Part shown: piece after piece, positions 35,079-42,400 of the stretch | How positions within the stretch are numbered: position 1 is the stretch's first letter | How the letters are laid out: every line of letters starts with the position of its first letter | NCBI RefSeq assembly: GCF_900637635.1 | Contig: NZ_LR134383.1 | Location: forward strand, 2,672,001-2,736,000 | From: Legionella jordanis | Lineage (GTDB): Bacteria > Pseudomonadota > Gammaproteobacteria > Legionellales > Legionellaceae | Direction: 5' to 3' | DNA length: 64,000 nucleotides | The notes under the pieces: model-generated | The model's database searches: none | What the model saw: the letters and a program-made list of their open reading frames with translations, nothing else | What the model was told of the DNA's origin: nothing | Translations under genes and position numbers: made by a program

Positions 35079-35111
35079 CTGCGTCACTGCAATTTCCCAG
35101 CAGTGACGCAG
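35079..35111. repeat. Long palindrome, copy B
   Basis: CTGCGTCACTGC and GCAGTGACGCAG are perfect 12-base arms around AATTTCCCA. It is placed 24 bases after the avidin stop and could terminate that gene. It matches copy A at 33701-33734 almost base for base. Confidence 0.8.
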
Positions 35112-35155
35112 AAAAATCACCTTGATTTTACCGCGTAAAATCAACACATTTCAGC

Positions 35156-35192
35156 ATTTTGTCCGATCCCGCCAATCGGGATTGGACAAAAT
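35156..35192. other. 15-bp stem-loop upstream of the ribozyme RNA
   Basis: ATTTTGTCCGATCCC pairs with GGGATTGGACAAAAT (one G-T wobble) around a 7-base loop. A smaller hairpin, GATTTTA/TAAAATC, is at 35124-35142. It lies just before the predicted promoter of the ribozyme RNA and may insulate it from upstream transcription. Confidence 0.65.
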
Positions 35193-35207
35193 TCTTTCCA
35201 AAATACC

Positions 35208-35236
35208 TTGCGAAGCAAGCACCGCTTTGCTAATTT
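35208..35236 (+). promoter_or_regulatory. Predicted extended -10 promoter of ribozyme RNA copy 1
   Basis: -35 TTGCGA (35208-35213), 17-base spacer, TGC then -10 TAATTT (35231-35236). Transcription would start near 35243, exactly at the first base of hammerhead stem I. The second RNA copy has the same arrangement. Confidence 0.6.
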
Positions 35237-35242
35237 GGAATC

Positions 35243-35458
35243 AAGCATGACTGATGAGCTTGTGAAATTCCGGCGAAACGTCAACCGACGTCTTATGCTA
35301 AGCCACTTCATTCCCTAACCCCGTGGCTGGACGTTCAGTAGGGAAAACCATCTAGGAATCTCTGTCATCCGACAGGGCAACTCCCTCGGGAGTTTAAGTC
35401 AATTTATTTCAATTTGACCATGGACTTGTATGACAAGAGCCATTGTCTTGTCGTTTTT
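35243..35458 (+). ncRNA. Hammerhead ribozyme plus pseudoknot RNA, copy 1
   Basis: The type I hammerhead has stem I AGCATGA (35244-35250) with TTATGCT (35293-35299), core CTGATGA (35251-35257), stem II GCTTG/CCGGC (35258-35274, 7-base loop TGAAATT, one mismatch), GAAA (35275-35278), stem III ACGTC/GACGT with loop AACC (35278-35291) and C17 at 35292; predicted cleavage is between 35292 and 35293. Three bases after stem I begins an H-type pseudoknot: GCCAC (35302-35306) with GTGGC (35323-35327), and TTCCCTA (35311-35317) with TAGGGAA (35339-35345). Two hairpins and a terminator follow. There is no open reading frame of note. Confidence 0.8.
35432..35458 (+). terminator. Rho-independent terminator of ribozyme RNA copy 1
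   Basis: GACAAGA/TCTTGTC stem with a 7-base loop, followed by GTTTTTA. It would end the ribozyme-pseudoknot transcript at about 215 bases, well before the integrase gene at 35647. The gap 35459-35646 holds no gene that I can support. Confidence 0.75.
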
Positions 35459-35646
35459 ATTAATCATCAAAACAAGGAGAAAATAAGCACCCAAAAACTG
35501 TTGTAAATCGGCGAGATCGTTTGCCTTATAACGATTGATTTGCCCCCCACTTCGAGCTTAATGGCTTTGGCCAGGTTTCATCTTTGAGTGAGCCGCTCGT
35601 TCAACACTAAACCAAAGACAGGGCAAATAAATTTTTATCGGATGGG

Positions 35647-36456
35647 ATGATGAGAAAATACAGCTTAAGACAAACTGCCAATCAATACTTAAAGCTCGGC
35701 AATCAAGGCAGCTACAAAGTCAAAAAACAACGGGCATATGTTATTCGTAAAATGATCGATGATCTCTATAGCATTGGTGATGTGCCATCTTCCTGGAAGA
35801 GCATCCAATCGCATCATATTCACCAACTGGTAGCTCATTGGAAAAAGAGTAAAATACGTACCAGCACTATAATGAATCACATGACTATAGTCAGGCATTA
35901 TCTAACCAGCATAGATTGCCCCATTCCCAATATAGACAATAAATCCCTGCAACTCAGCAAAGTTACCAAGAAACGTAAAAGAAAACTCAAAATCCAGCAC
36001 GACCACTGGCACTCATGGGACAATCCAATACAACGTCTCATCATGGCATTACAAACAGAATTTGGTCTGACCTTCAAAGAGGCCATTTATATCAAACCTG
36101 AAATTAACATCCAAGATGACAGCATCTGGATAACCAGGAATATTGCATTTAATTCCTTAGATAGAACAATTCCTATCAGATTTGAAATGCAAAAAGCAAT
36201 CCTCGATGAAATCAAAGAGCTGACTGACGGTAAATCCATTGCTGAATTTAATGATTATGAAGACACCAAAATTGCCTGGCGAAAGACTTTAAAAAAACAT
36301 GCCCTACCAATTAACAAAGCCTACCGTTATCTCTACGCAAAACAGATGGCTCAGTATCTTTTACCACTGTTGGGGAAATACGAAGCCTTTTGGGTTATTC
36401 GCAGCGAAATGGGCATCAAATCCCGTGATTCATTATGGAGGTATCTTAATGAGTAA
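35647..36456 (+). CDS. Integrase-like protein (N-terminal phage-integrase type), no catalytic Tyr seen
   Basis: A 269-residue protein resembling the integrase of the following gene in its first half: a SAM-like helical domain with SYKVKKQRAYVIRKMIDDLY and IHQLVAHWKKSKIRTSTIMNHM. The C-terminal half corresponds to part of the catalytic domain (LQTEFGLTFKEAIYIKP) but the Arg of box I is missing (LTFKEA instead of LRREE), and no HxxR or Tyr motif is clear. It may be a non-catalytic paralogue or a DNA-binding partner. Its stop overlaps the next start (ATGAGTAA). Confidence 0.65.
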   Translation: MMRKYSLRQTANQYLKLGNQGSYKVKKQRAYVIRKMIDDLYSIGDVPSSWKSIQSHHIHQLVAHWKKSKIRTSTIMNHMTIVRHYLTSIDCPIPNIDNKSLQLSKVTKKRKRKLKIQHDHWHSWDNPIQRLIMALQTEFGLTFKEAIYIKPEINIQDDSIWITRNIAFNSLDRTIPIRFEMQKAILDEIKELTDGKSIAEFNDYEDTKIAWRKTLKKHALPINKAYRYLYAKQMAQYLLPLLGKYEAFWVIRSEMGIKSRDSLWRYLNE

Positions 36457-37351
36457 GTCCAAACTTAAAAATGCCCAGTATTCAATCAATGAATGTATTA
36501 AGAAAATCCAAAACTACTCCCACGCCAGCCGAGCAGATATGAAACACATGTTGAATCGATGCGTTAAAGATTTACACGAATTAGGTTACATGGTCACGCA
36601 CATTAAAGGATTAAAGCCAAAGCACATTCACATCCTGGTTGATCACTGGAAAGCCCAGAATAAAAATCCTGCAACAATAAAAAATTACATGGCTAAACTG
36701 CGAAAAGTAGCTTCGGTGCTAAACAAGCCAGAACTGGTTAAACAAGGCAACGACAGCTATCAAATCAATAAACGTAATTACGTTCCTCAATATAATAAAG
36801 CAATCAACAACATCGATTTTTCCAAATGCTCAGACCCAATGATCCGTTTATCCTTGGAAGCTCAATCCCTTTTTGGTCTCCGCCGTGAAGAATCAATGAA
36901 GATTGTACTTAGTGATGCCTGGCAAGGAAATAAATTGGTTATAAAGTCCAGCTGGACAAAAGGTGGGATCGGGCGCGATATTAAACTAACGAATGAGCAA
37001 CAACGGCAATGGCTACTTGATGCTATAAAGCAAGTTCCTGCTGGACAATCGCTTATCCCTAAAGAAAAAACCTATAAAAATCATCTAGCTCAGTACCATG
37101 AAGTCATAGAAAAAATGGGTTTAAGTAAATGCCATGGGCTTCGTCATGCTTATGCCCAGAGAAGATATCACGAAATTACAAAATCCTATGACAAAACTGG
37201 CAATGGACTTATATGTCCAATTCAAGGAGGCAGAATATATAAAGAACTGAATCCCCTTGAAAAATATTGGGATAGAACCGCAAGGGAAATTATTAGCCAG
37301 TCCCTTGGGCATTCGAGATTGAGTATTACAAAAATCTATTTAGGAAAGTAA
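36449..37351 (+). CDS. Tyrosine recombinase/integrase
   Basis: I start at ATG 36449, which overlaps the preceding stop, and not at an upstream in-frame codon inside that gene. The 300-residue protein has Arg in FGLRREESMKI, a basic KGGIGRD segment, HGLRHAYAQRRY (His-x-x-Arg), SLGHSRLSITKIYLGK with the likely nucleophile Tyr at the IYL position four residues from the end. The Tyr codon at 37337 coincides with the first bases of the inverted repeat of the neighbouring trio element. It is probably the recombinase of the mobile island or of a module within it. Confidence 0.8.
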   Translation: MSKSKLKNAQYSINECIKKIQNYSHASRADMKHMLNRCVKDLHELGYMVTHIKGLKPKHIHILVDHWKAQNKNPATIKNYMAKLRKVASVLNKPELVKQGNDSYQINKRNYVPQYNKAINNIDFSKCSDPMIRLSLEAQSLFGLRREESMKIVLSDAWQGNKLVIKSSWTKGGIGRDIKLTNEQQRQWLLDAIKQVPAGQSLIPKEKTYKNHLAQYHEVIEKMGLSKCHGLRHAYAQRRYHEITKSYDKTGNGLICPIQGGRIYKELNPLEKYWDRTAREIISQSLGHSRLSITKIYLGK

Positions 37352-37475
37352 GTTGTTATGTAAAGTTTCAGATAAAACCTCATTAAAATCAAAATATGAT
37401 CTCCAAAATACTTTACATAATATTCTTACTATTTCGGTGGACTTCTATTAGAGTAGTAGTTCATAAATGTGTCCC

Positions 37476-38483
37476 TTATAACGATTGGAGCCATTTCAAC
37501 AGAGATTTATTTTCTTTCCATGTGGGGATTTTGGGTGTCGGTGCAGTACTTACTTTTTCGATAGCTGCGCGTTTCATTTCAAGGTTAGCTCTAGCATAAA
37601 TTTCTGTGGTTTTAATATCAACATGACCTAAGAAGTCGCGGATAATATCCAAAGAAACTCCGCCTTGTAATAAATGCATTCCTTTTGTATGTCTCAATGT
37701 ATGCGGACTAATTTTCTGTTTGAATTGAGGATGATGCTTCTGAACCATACGCGCATATTTTTGCAAAATATAATTCACACCAACTCGTGTGAATTTATTG
37801 CCTTGACGGTTTTGAAATAATGGGTAATCAAATTGTTCAGAAGAGGTTAGGCCATGTTCATGTAAATAATTTCTTAGTAACTTAACAGTATTATCCATCA
37901 AAGGTACTGTTCGTATTTTTCTACCTTTACCTAATATTCTAACCTGAGCAGGTGATTCTAATCGCACATCACCAACGGTAAGATCAATCAACTCCTGAAC
38001 ACGTGAGCCTGTATCGTAAAGTACGCTCAATAATACGGCATCTCGCCGACCATCAGGTTTTTCAAGATTAGGCTGAGCCAGAAGTATTTCTAAATATTCT
38101 TTTGACAAATAACCAACTTCAGATCGAACACAACGGCGCAATGGAATAGCTAAAATCTGTTGGCATTGTAATAAAAGTTCAGGCTCTTCTATCTGGATGT
38201 AACGAAAGAAAGCATGCAACGTGGTCAGTCTATGATTTAATGTGTGATGAGAACAATGCCGTTCTTTTTCAAGATAAGTAAGAAAGTCATCTACTAGAGT
38301 AACATTAATTTGCTCAAGCTCTAACTTTTCAATCACTATGCCTTTAACGTCGCGGCAAAAACCAAGCAGTACTATAAAAACATCACGATAAGCCTTGATA
38401 GTATTGGGACTTAAGTGACGTTTTCCTGCTAAGTAATGAGTCAAATAATAACTTAAGTGAATAGAGAAATTAGTAGGTTTCAT
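37476..38483 (-). CDS. Tyrosine recombinase, third gene of the trio
   Basis: A 335-residue tyrosine recombinase. Core residues: Arg in YDTGSRVQELIDL, HTLRHTKGMHLL and LGHVDIKTTEIYARANLEM (Tyr nucleophile). The N-terminal SAM-like domain includes SPNTIKAYRDVFIVLLGF. It starts two bases after the stop of the second trio gene, so it is translated from the same mRNA. The three proteins of RIT elements probably act together on the element ends. Confidence 0.9.
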   Translation of the reverse strand: MKPTNFSIHLSYYLTHYLAGKRHLSPNTIKAYRDVFIVLLGFCRDVKGIVIEKLELEQINVTLVDDFLTYLEKERHCSHHTLNHRLTTLHAFFRYIQIEEPELLLQCQQILAIPLRRCVRSEVGYLSKEYLEILLAQPNLEKPDGRRDAVLLSVLYDTGSRVQELIDLTVGDVRLESPAQVRILGKGRKIRTVPLMDNTVKLLRNYLHEHGLTSSEQFDYPLFQNRQGNKFTRVGVNYILQKYARMVQKHHPQFKQKISPHTLRHTKGMHLLQGGVSLDIIRDFLGHVDIKTTEIYARANLEMKRAAIEKVSTAPTPKIPTWKENKSLLKWLQSL

Positions 38484-38485
38484 AA

Positions 38486-39481
38486 CTATCTCCCTTGCGG
38501 TATCACACCGCCAAATTGTTCATTCATACGTTTAGTTATATTAGGAAATAATTCAGCAGTCAGATGCAGGTATTTTTGTGTACCTGTAAAATCTTTATGA
38601 CCAAGGTATGCCACTAGAAAAGGTAATTTAGCATTTAGATCAGCCCCTTCTTCATACCACTGAATTAATCGATGTACAGCAAAAGTATGGCGTAGATCAT
38701 GAACTCTAGGCCCTTTACCCCTACCACCATGTGATATCCCACACTGATACAATAGCTGACGAAATAAGCTATAAATTCCTGACCCACTCAAGCCTCCTTG
38801 CTTGCGACTTGATGGAAAGAAAAAAGCTTCTTCTGTACGCTTTTCTAGGGACTCTTTTTCCATGCGTTGTGCATAAACCCGAAGTCTCTCAACCATATCC
38901 AATGCCGGAGGCACAAGTCGATCTTTGCCAAATTTGCCTCTTCTGACAATAATAACGCCCTGTTTTAAATCAATGTCACGGATACGTAAATTTAAGACCT
39001 CACTAACACGAAAACCACAGCTATAGAGCAAACGAAAGACTTCTGGTATGACGATGTTTCGCCAGGGGGACTTAGCGTTTGGTTTAAGTTGATCGGCAGC
39101 TTGAATAATTTTACGAACTTCTTCATGCGTTAGAATGCGTGGTGAGAACACGAATGATCTTTTAGGAGCAATACCATAAGGTGGCAGAAATGCTGAATAA
39201 CCTAATCTGATCATCAATCGGGCTAACTGGCGTATCAATACAATGCGCCGTTGCCTAGTTGAAGATTTTTCATTAGGCTGTTGATCCAACCATTGTAGCA
39301 CAAGATTTTTAGGCAATTCGTTTGGGTTGATACTCGTCTGACAGAGAAAGTGATCAAAATCTTTTAATACTAGAGCAGACGTATCATATTTATGCCCAGC
39401 GGTACGTTTTTCTCTAATTAACCGTTTTATCAATGGAGCAAGTGGACTTTCATACTGAAACAGCTTGTGATTAGCGAACAT
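38486..39481 (-). CDS. Tyrosine recombinase, second gene of the trio
   Basis: A 331-residue tyrosine recombinase with Arg in SCGFRVSEVLNLRIRDI, a basic beta-hairpin RRGKFGKDRLV, HDLRHTFAVHRL and YLGHKDFTGTQKYLHLT (nucleophile Tyr). All catalytic positions are present. The start overlaps the end of the first trio gene by 11 bases, a typical feature of these operons. Confidence 0.9.
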   Translation of the reverse strand: MFANHKLFQYESPLAPLIKRLIREKRTAGHKYDTSALVLKDFDHFLCQTSINPNELPKNLVLQWLDQQPNEKSSTRQRRIVLIRQLARLMIRLGYSAFLPPYGIAPKRSFVFSPRILTHEEVRKIIQAADQLKPNAKSPWRNIVIPEVFRLLYSCGFRVSEVLNLRIRDIDLKQGVIIVRRGKFGKDRLVPPALDMVERLRVYAQRMEKESLEKRTEEAFFFPSSRKQGGLSGSGIYSLFRQLLYQCGISHGGRGKGPRVHDLRHTFAVHRLIQWYEEGADLNAKLPFLVAYLGHKDFTGTQKYLHLTAELFPNITKRMNEQFGGVIPQGR

Positions 39482-40733
39482 GATCCATCTCCTTTATAGA
39501 TAATGCTACTTGTCGTAAAGTTTCGACACTCGCTTTTGCATAGATCATAGTTGAATTCATTGAAGCATGACCTAAAATATTAGCAATCAATGAAAACGGC
39601 GTATTGTCTTCTAACAAATGAGTAGCTAAGGTATGCCGCAGTGAATGCAAACCCTGCTTCTGTTGGCTTCTAAACTCAATACCAGCCATGTGTCGCCATT
39701 GGGCAACGATATGGTAAAGATGAGAATTTTGATTAAATGGTTTAACCGGCGGTCTTAATCGTAAAAATACTTCACGATACTGTGCTTTAGGACGTGCATG
39801 CTTTATGTAATCAATAAGTGCGTTTCCTACCTCATTCGTTAAAGGCAGTACCAAAGGTGTTTGAGTTTTGGATTGTATGATAGAAATTGACTCAGATTCC
39901 CAGTCAATATCATCAAACTTCAATGTACGAATATCACCTAGGCGCAATCCTAATCGGTAAGCCAGCAATAAAATCGCATAATCTCGTTTACCTCTTGGTG
40001 AACCCCTGTCAATTGTATTTAATAACTGCGTGACTAATCCTCGATCCCATACTGATGGGATTTTTGCTTGTTGACAAAAACTCACGCTAGGCATCTTTTC
40101 ACTTAAATCGATTTCCAATTTACCCTTATAAAGAAGAAATCGGAAAAACACACGTAAGTGCGAAACGATGCTTGCCACTGTTTTTTGGCTAAAGCGAGAT
40201 AAAGAGCATACATAATCCGATAAATCCTGTGGCCGTATTTGATCAAAGGTGCTTATGTTACGTTTCCCTAAAAAATCAAAAAGCAGACCCAGTTGTCGCA
40301 AGCACTCCTGTACAGTATAAGGACGTAAGTACCGCTTTTTTTCACAATACTCTTTATATATTTCCAAGTATTTCTGCATCGATTTTGGCATGTTAAGTTT
40401 ACTTAAAACGATTTTACATCGTTCAAAATAGCCAAACCGTGCATAGTGCCACAAAATAGTAAGACCATATTCCGCATGTCTTCGCCAGTCTTTGTAGGTA
40501 TAGGTTGGCAACTCATGCTTAATGTCGTAGTAAGCTAGAAAATCCATCATGAGTTTTTCGGTCAATTTACCTTTATAATTGTTTTGCTTAGCAAAATCGA
40601 TTAATTTTCGCCACACAGTTTGATAACGACGTATTGAACGTTCATCATAATGAAGCACTTGCAACTGACTTAAAGCAGCAAATACCAGCTCTTCTAGTGT
40701 TAACCCTTTTGATTTAGGTTTTCGAGTAATCAT
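39471..40733 (-). CDS. Tyrosine recombinase, first gene of the trio
   Basis: A 420-residue recombinase, the largest of the three because of a long N-terminal region (about 1-190). Core motifs: YRLGLRLGDIRTLKFDDID (Arg), HSLRHTLATHLL, LGHASMNSTMIYAKAS (Tyr). The gene starts about 60 bases inside the right inverted repeat; promoter activity from the repeat is plausible because TTGTGGCC...TAATTAT sequences lie between, but I cannot assign it firmly. Confidence 0.9.
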   Translation of the reverse strand: MITRKPKSKGLTLEELVFAALSQLQVLHYDERSIRRYQTVWRKLIDFAKQNNYKGKLTEKLMMDFLAYYDIKHELPTYTYKDWRRHAEYGLTILWHYARFGYFERCKIVLSKLNMPKSMQKYLEIYKEYCEKKRYLRPYTVQECLRQLGLLFDFLGKRNISTFDQIRPQDLSDYVCSLSRFSQKTVASIVSHLRVFFRFLLYKGKLEIDLSEKMPSVSFCQQAKIPSVWDRGLVTQLLNTIDRGSPRGKRDYAILLLAYRLGLRLGDIRTLKFDDIDWESESISIIQSKTQTPLVLPLTNEVGNALIDYIKHARPKAQYREVFLRLRPPVKPFNQNSHLYHIVAQWRHMAGIEFRSQQKQGLHSLRHTLATHLLEDNTPFSLIANILGHASMNSTMIYAKASVETLRQVALSIKEMDHVR

Positions 40734-40910
40734 ACATAATCCTCCGTTAATGAGTGACGACCTTTGTGGCCGCCTGAGTTAATTATCGGAGATATTATGT
40801 AAAGTATTTTGGGAGATCGTATTTTGATTTTAATGAGGTTTTATCTGAAACTTTACATAACAACTTACTTTCCTAAATAACTTTAATGAAAAGCTTTTCA
40901 TTAGATCTAC

Positions 40911-41498
40911 TTAGGCTGACAATCTTTGCTTTTTTAAGTCATCAATACACAATTGCATTTTATAATGCGGTACGAGATGCCATGAAGCTATAAATTCCCC
41001 AATGATATTAAATCCAGCCTTTTTATAAACATGGACCGCACGCTCATTAGAAATTTCAGGATCGATAAGTACGATTTTAGAATCAGAAAATTGACTTAAG
41101 ATAAATTCATGTATCATCTGTACTGATAATCCCTTCCCAATATAATCCAACCTGCAAATAAATAAATCTAATGTAACCGCACCATCAGGATATTCTCCTG
41201 ATTTCTCTATTTCAGAAGTAATTAAATAAGCGAAGGGGATTTCCTGATCATATGCTATCCAATGAGTAGCCCAAGATTCTCCATCATTCAAAAATTCATG
41301 AATGTCTTTTATTGTATTACTTAAACCATCACCATGAAGCCATTCATTAATATGTGGCTGACTAATCCAGTCAAGAACAAGGTCTTCTTGTGTTTTATTC
41401 ACTGGTTTAAAATGAAATCTGCTCTCAATATTCATGTTCATAATTGAATAACTCATATAGCTTGGATAAAAGATTGGTTTGTATTTGTATACCCACAT
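40911..41498 (-). CDS. AAC(6')-like GNAT acetyltransferase
   Basis: A frame of 195 codons; the true start may be the internal ATG at 41435 or 41441 (NIESRFHFKPVNK), because no ribosome site supports the first ATG. The domain contains LVLDWISQPHINEWLHG, DLFICRLDYIGKGLSVQMIH and NERAVHVYKKAGF, as in AAC(6')-Ib/siderophore-type acetyltransferases. It may acetylate aminoglycosides or another amine. It is the last gene of a three-gene minus-strand run with the APH and GrpB-GNAT genes. Confidence 0.75.
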   Translation of the reverse strand: MWVYKYKPIFYPSYMSYSIMNMNIESRFHFKPVNKTQEDLVLDWISQPHINEWLHGDGLSNTIKDIHEFLNDGESWATHWIAYDQEIPFAYLITSEIEKSGEYPDGAVTLDLFICRLDYIGKGLSVQMIHEFILSQFSDSKIVLIDPEISNERAVHVYKKAGFNIIGEFIASWHLVPHYKMQLCIDDLKKQRLSA

Positions 41499-41525
41499 TT
41501 TAAATACTGAATACTTCCGACAGGG

Positions 41526-42392
41526 TTATTTAATCGTATCATAATCCGAATAAATTTCATGCAAAACCCTTCTTACATCAGTACCCTTAATTGGCCAACA
41601 TAAGGTTTTCCAAAATGCCCATCCTAAAGCTCGTATCCAGGTATCATTATCCACTTGAACTGCATTTTTAAATACTTCTCGTTCTTCGCTGGAAAAAAAA
41701 TTCCATGCTATTACCAAATCACACGCAGGATCACCTACAGCAAGCTGGCCGAAATCAATAATAGCGCATAGTCTTCCGCTACGAACTAAAATATTTCCAA
41801 CAGCAATGTCTCCGTGAACCCAAACTGGCTTTAAACGCCATTCAGAAGAAAGCGCCTGTTTCCATAAAGATTCTGCAGCTCTTTGTTCATGGACGTTTTT
41901 AATTTTAGGAATTGCAAGTTGCATTTCATGATCATAGGCCTTTAATGAACCGCCCCGATAAAAATTATGTGCGCCAGCCAAAGGCCCATCTGTAGCATCT
42001 ACAGATTGAAATTCTTTTAAACTTTTCCCTAATTCTTCTGCAAAACATTTTATATCATGAATATTCTCTCTTGAAGCAGACTCCCCTTCAATCCAACGAT
42101 TGATACTCCAATGCCAAGGATAAGCTGGTGATGGTTTTCCTAGTGCAATAGGTTGTGTAATCTGGAATGAAAGCTGTTTGGAGAGCCATGGCAACCATCG
42201 ATATTCTTTATCAATTTGTGGCTCATACTCCTTATCACTAGGCAACCGAATCACCATTTCTTCACCTAAATGAAACGTTCGATTATCCCAACCACTTTGC
42301 GCAACTGGATGTATTGGTAGTGATTTCCATTGTGGAAATTGCTCGGCAATGAGCTTTTGGACTAAATTTGTGTCAATTTTTATTTTATCCAT
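41526..42392 (-). CDS. APH-family aminoglycoside phosphotransferase-like enzyme
   Basis: A 288-residue kinase-fold enzyme. It has the Brenner motif WVHGDIAVGNILV (about residue 190) and the metal motif AIIDFGQLAVGDPACDL, with a full C-lobe. The N-lobe includes NRTFHLGEEMVIRLPS with the ATP-contacting residue region. This pattern is close to the large 'aminoglycoside phosphotransferase family' that includes APH(2'')-like and homoserine-kinase-like proteins. It appears intact, unlike the two broken APH genes near 24-26 kb. Confidence 0.82.
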   Translation of the reverse strand: MDKIKIDTNLVQKLIAEQFPQWKSLPIHPVAQSGWDNRTFHLGEEMVIRLPSDKEYEPQIDKEYRWLPWLSKQLSFQITQPIALGKPSPAYPWHWSINRWIEGESASRENIHDIKCFAEELGKSLKEFQSVDATDGPLAGAHNFYRGGSLKAYDHEMQLAIPKIKNVHEQRAAESLWKQALSSEWRLKPVWVHGDIAVGNILVRSGRLCAIIDFGQLAVGDPACDLVIAWNFFSSEEREVFKNAVQVDNDTWIRALGWAFWKTLCWPIKGTDVRRVLHEIYSDYDTIK

Positions 42393-42400
42393 TAAGCCCT

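Larger units (their letters stand above)
37337..40879 (-). mobile_element. Recombinase-in-trio (RIT) element
   Basis: Three consecutive overlapping tyrosine recombinase genes on the minus strand, flanked by long inverted repeats at 37337-37423 and 40792-40879. The arms differ by one base and one single-base gap. Each arm itself contains an inverted pair, TTATGTAAAGT and ACTTTACATAA (37356-37366 with 37410-37420, and 40795-40805 with 40850-40860), which look like recombinase binding sites. This is the hallmark layout of RIT elements. The left arm overlaps the last codons of the integrase gene. Confidence 0.9.

Noticed and set aside
37396-37599. Plus-strand frame of 67 codons at the left end of the trio element
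   Set aside because: It runs through the inverted repeat and antisense to the third recombinase gene, with no protein features.
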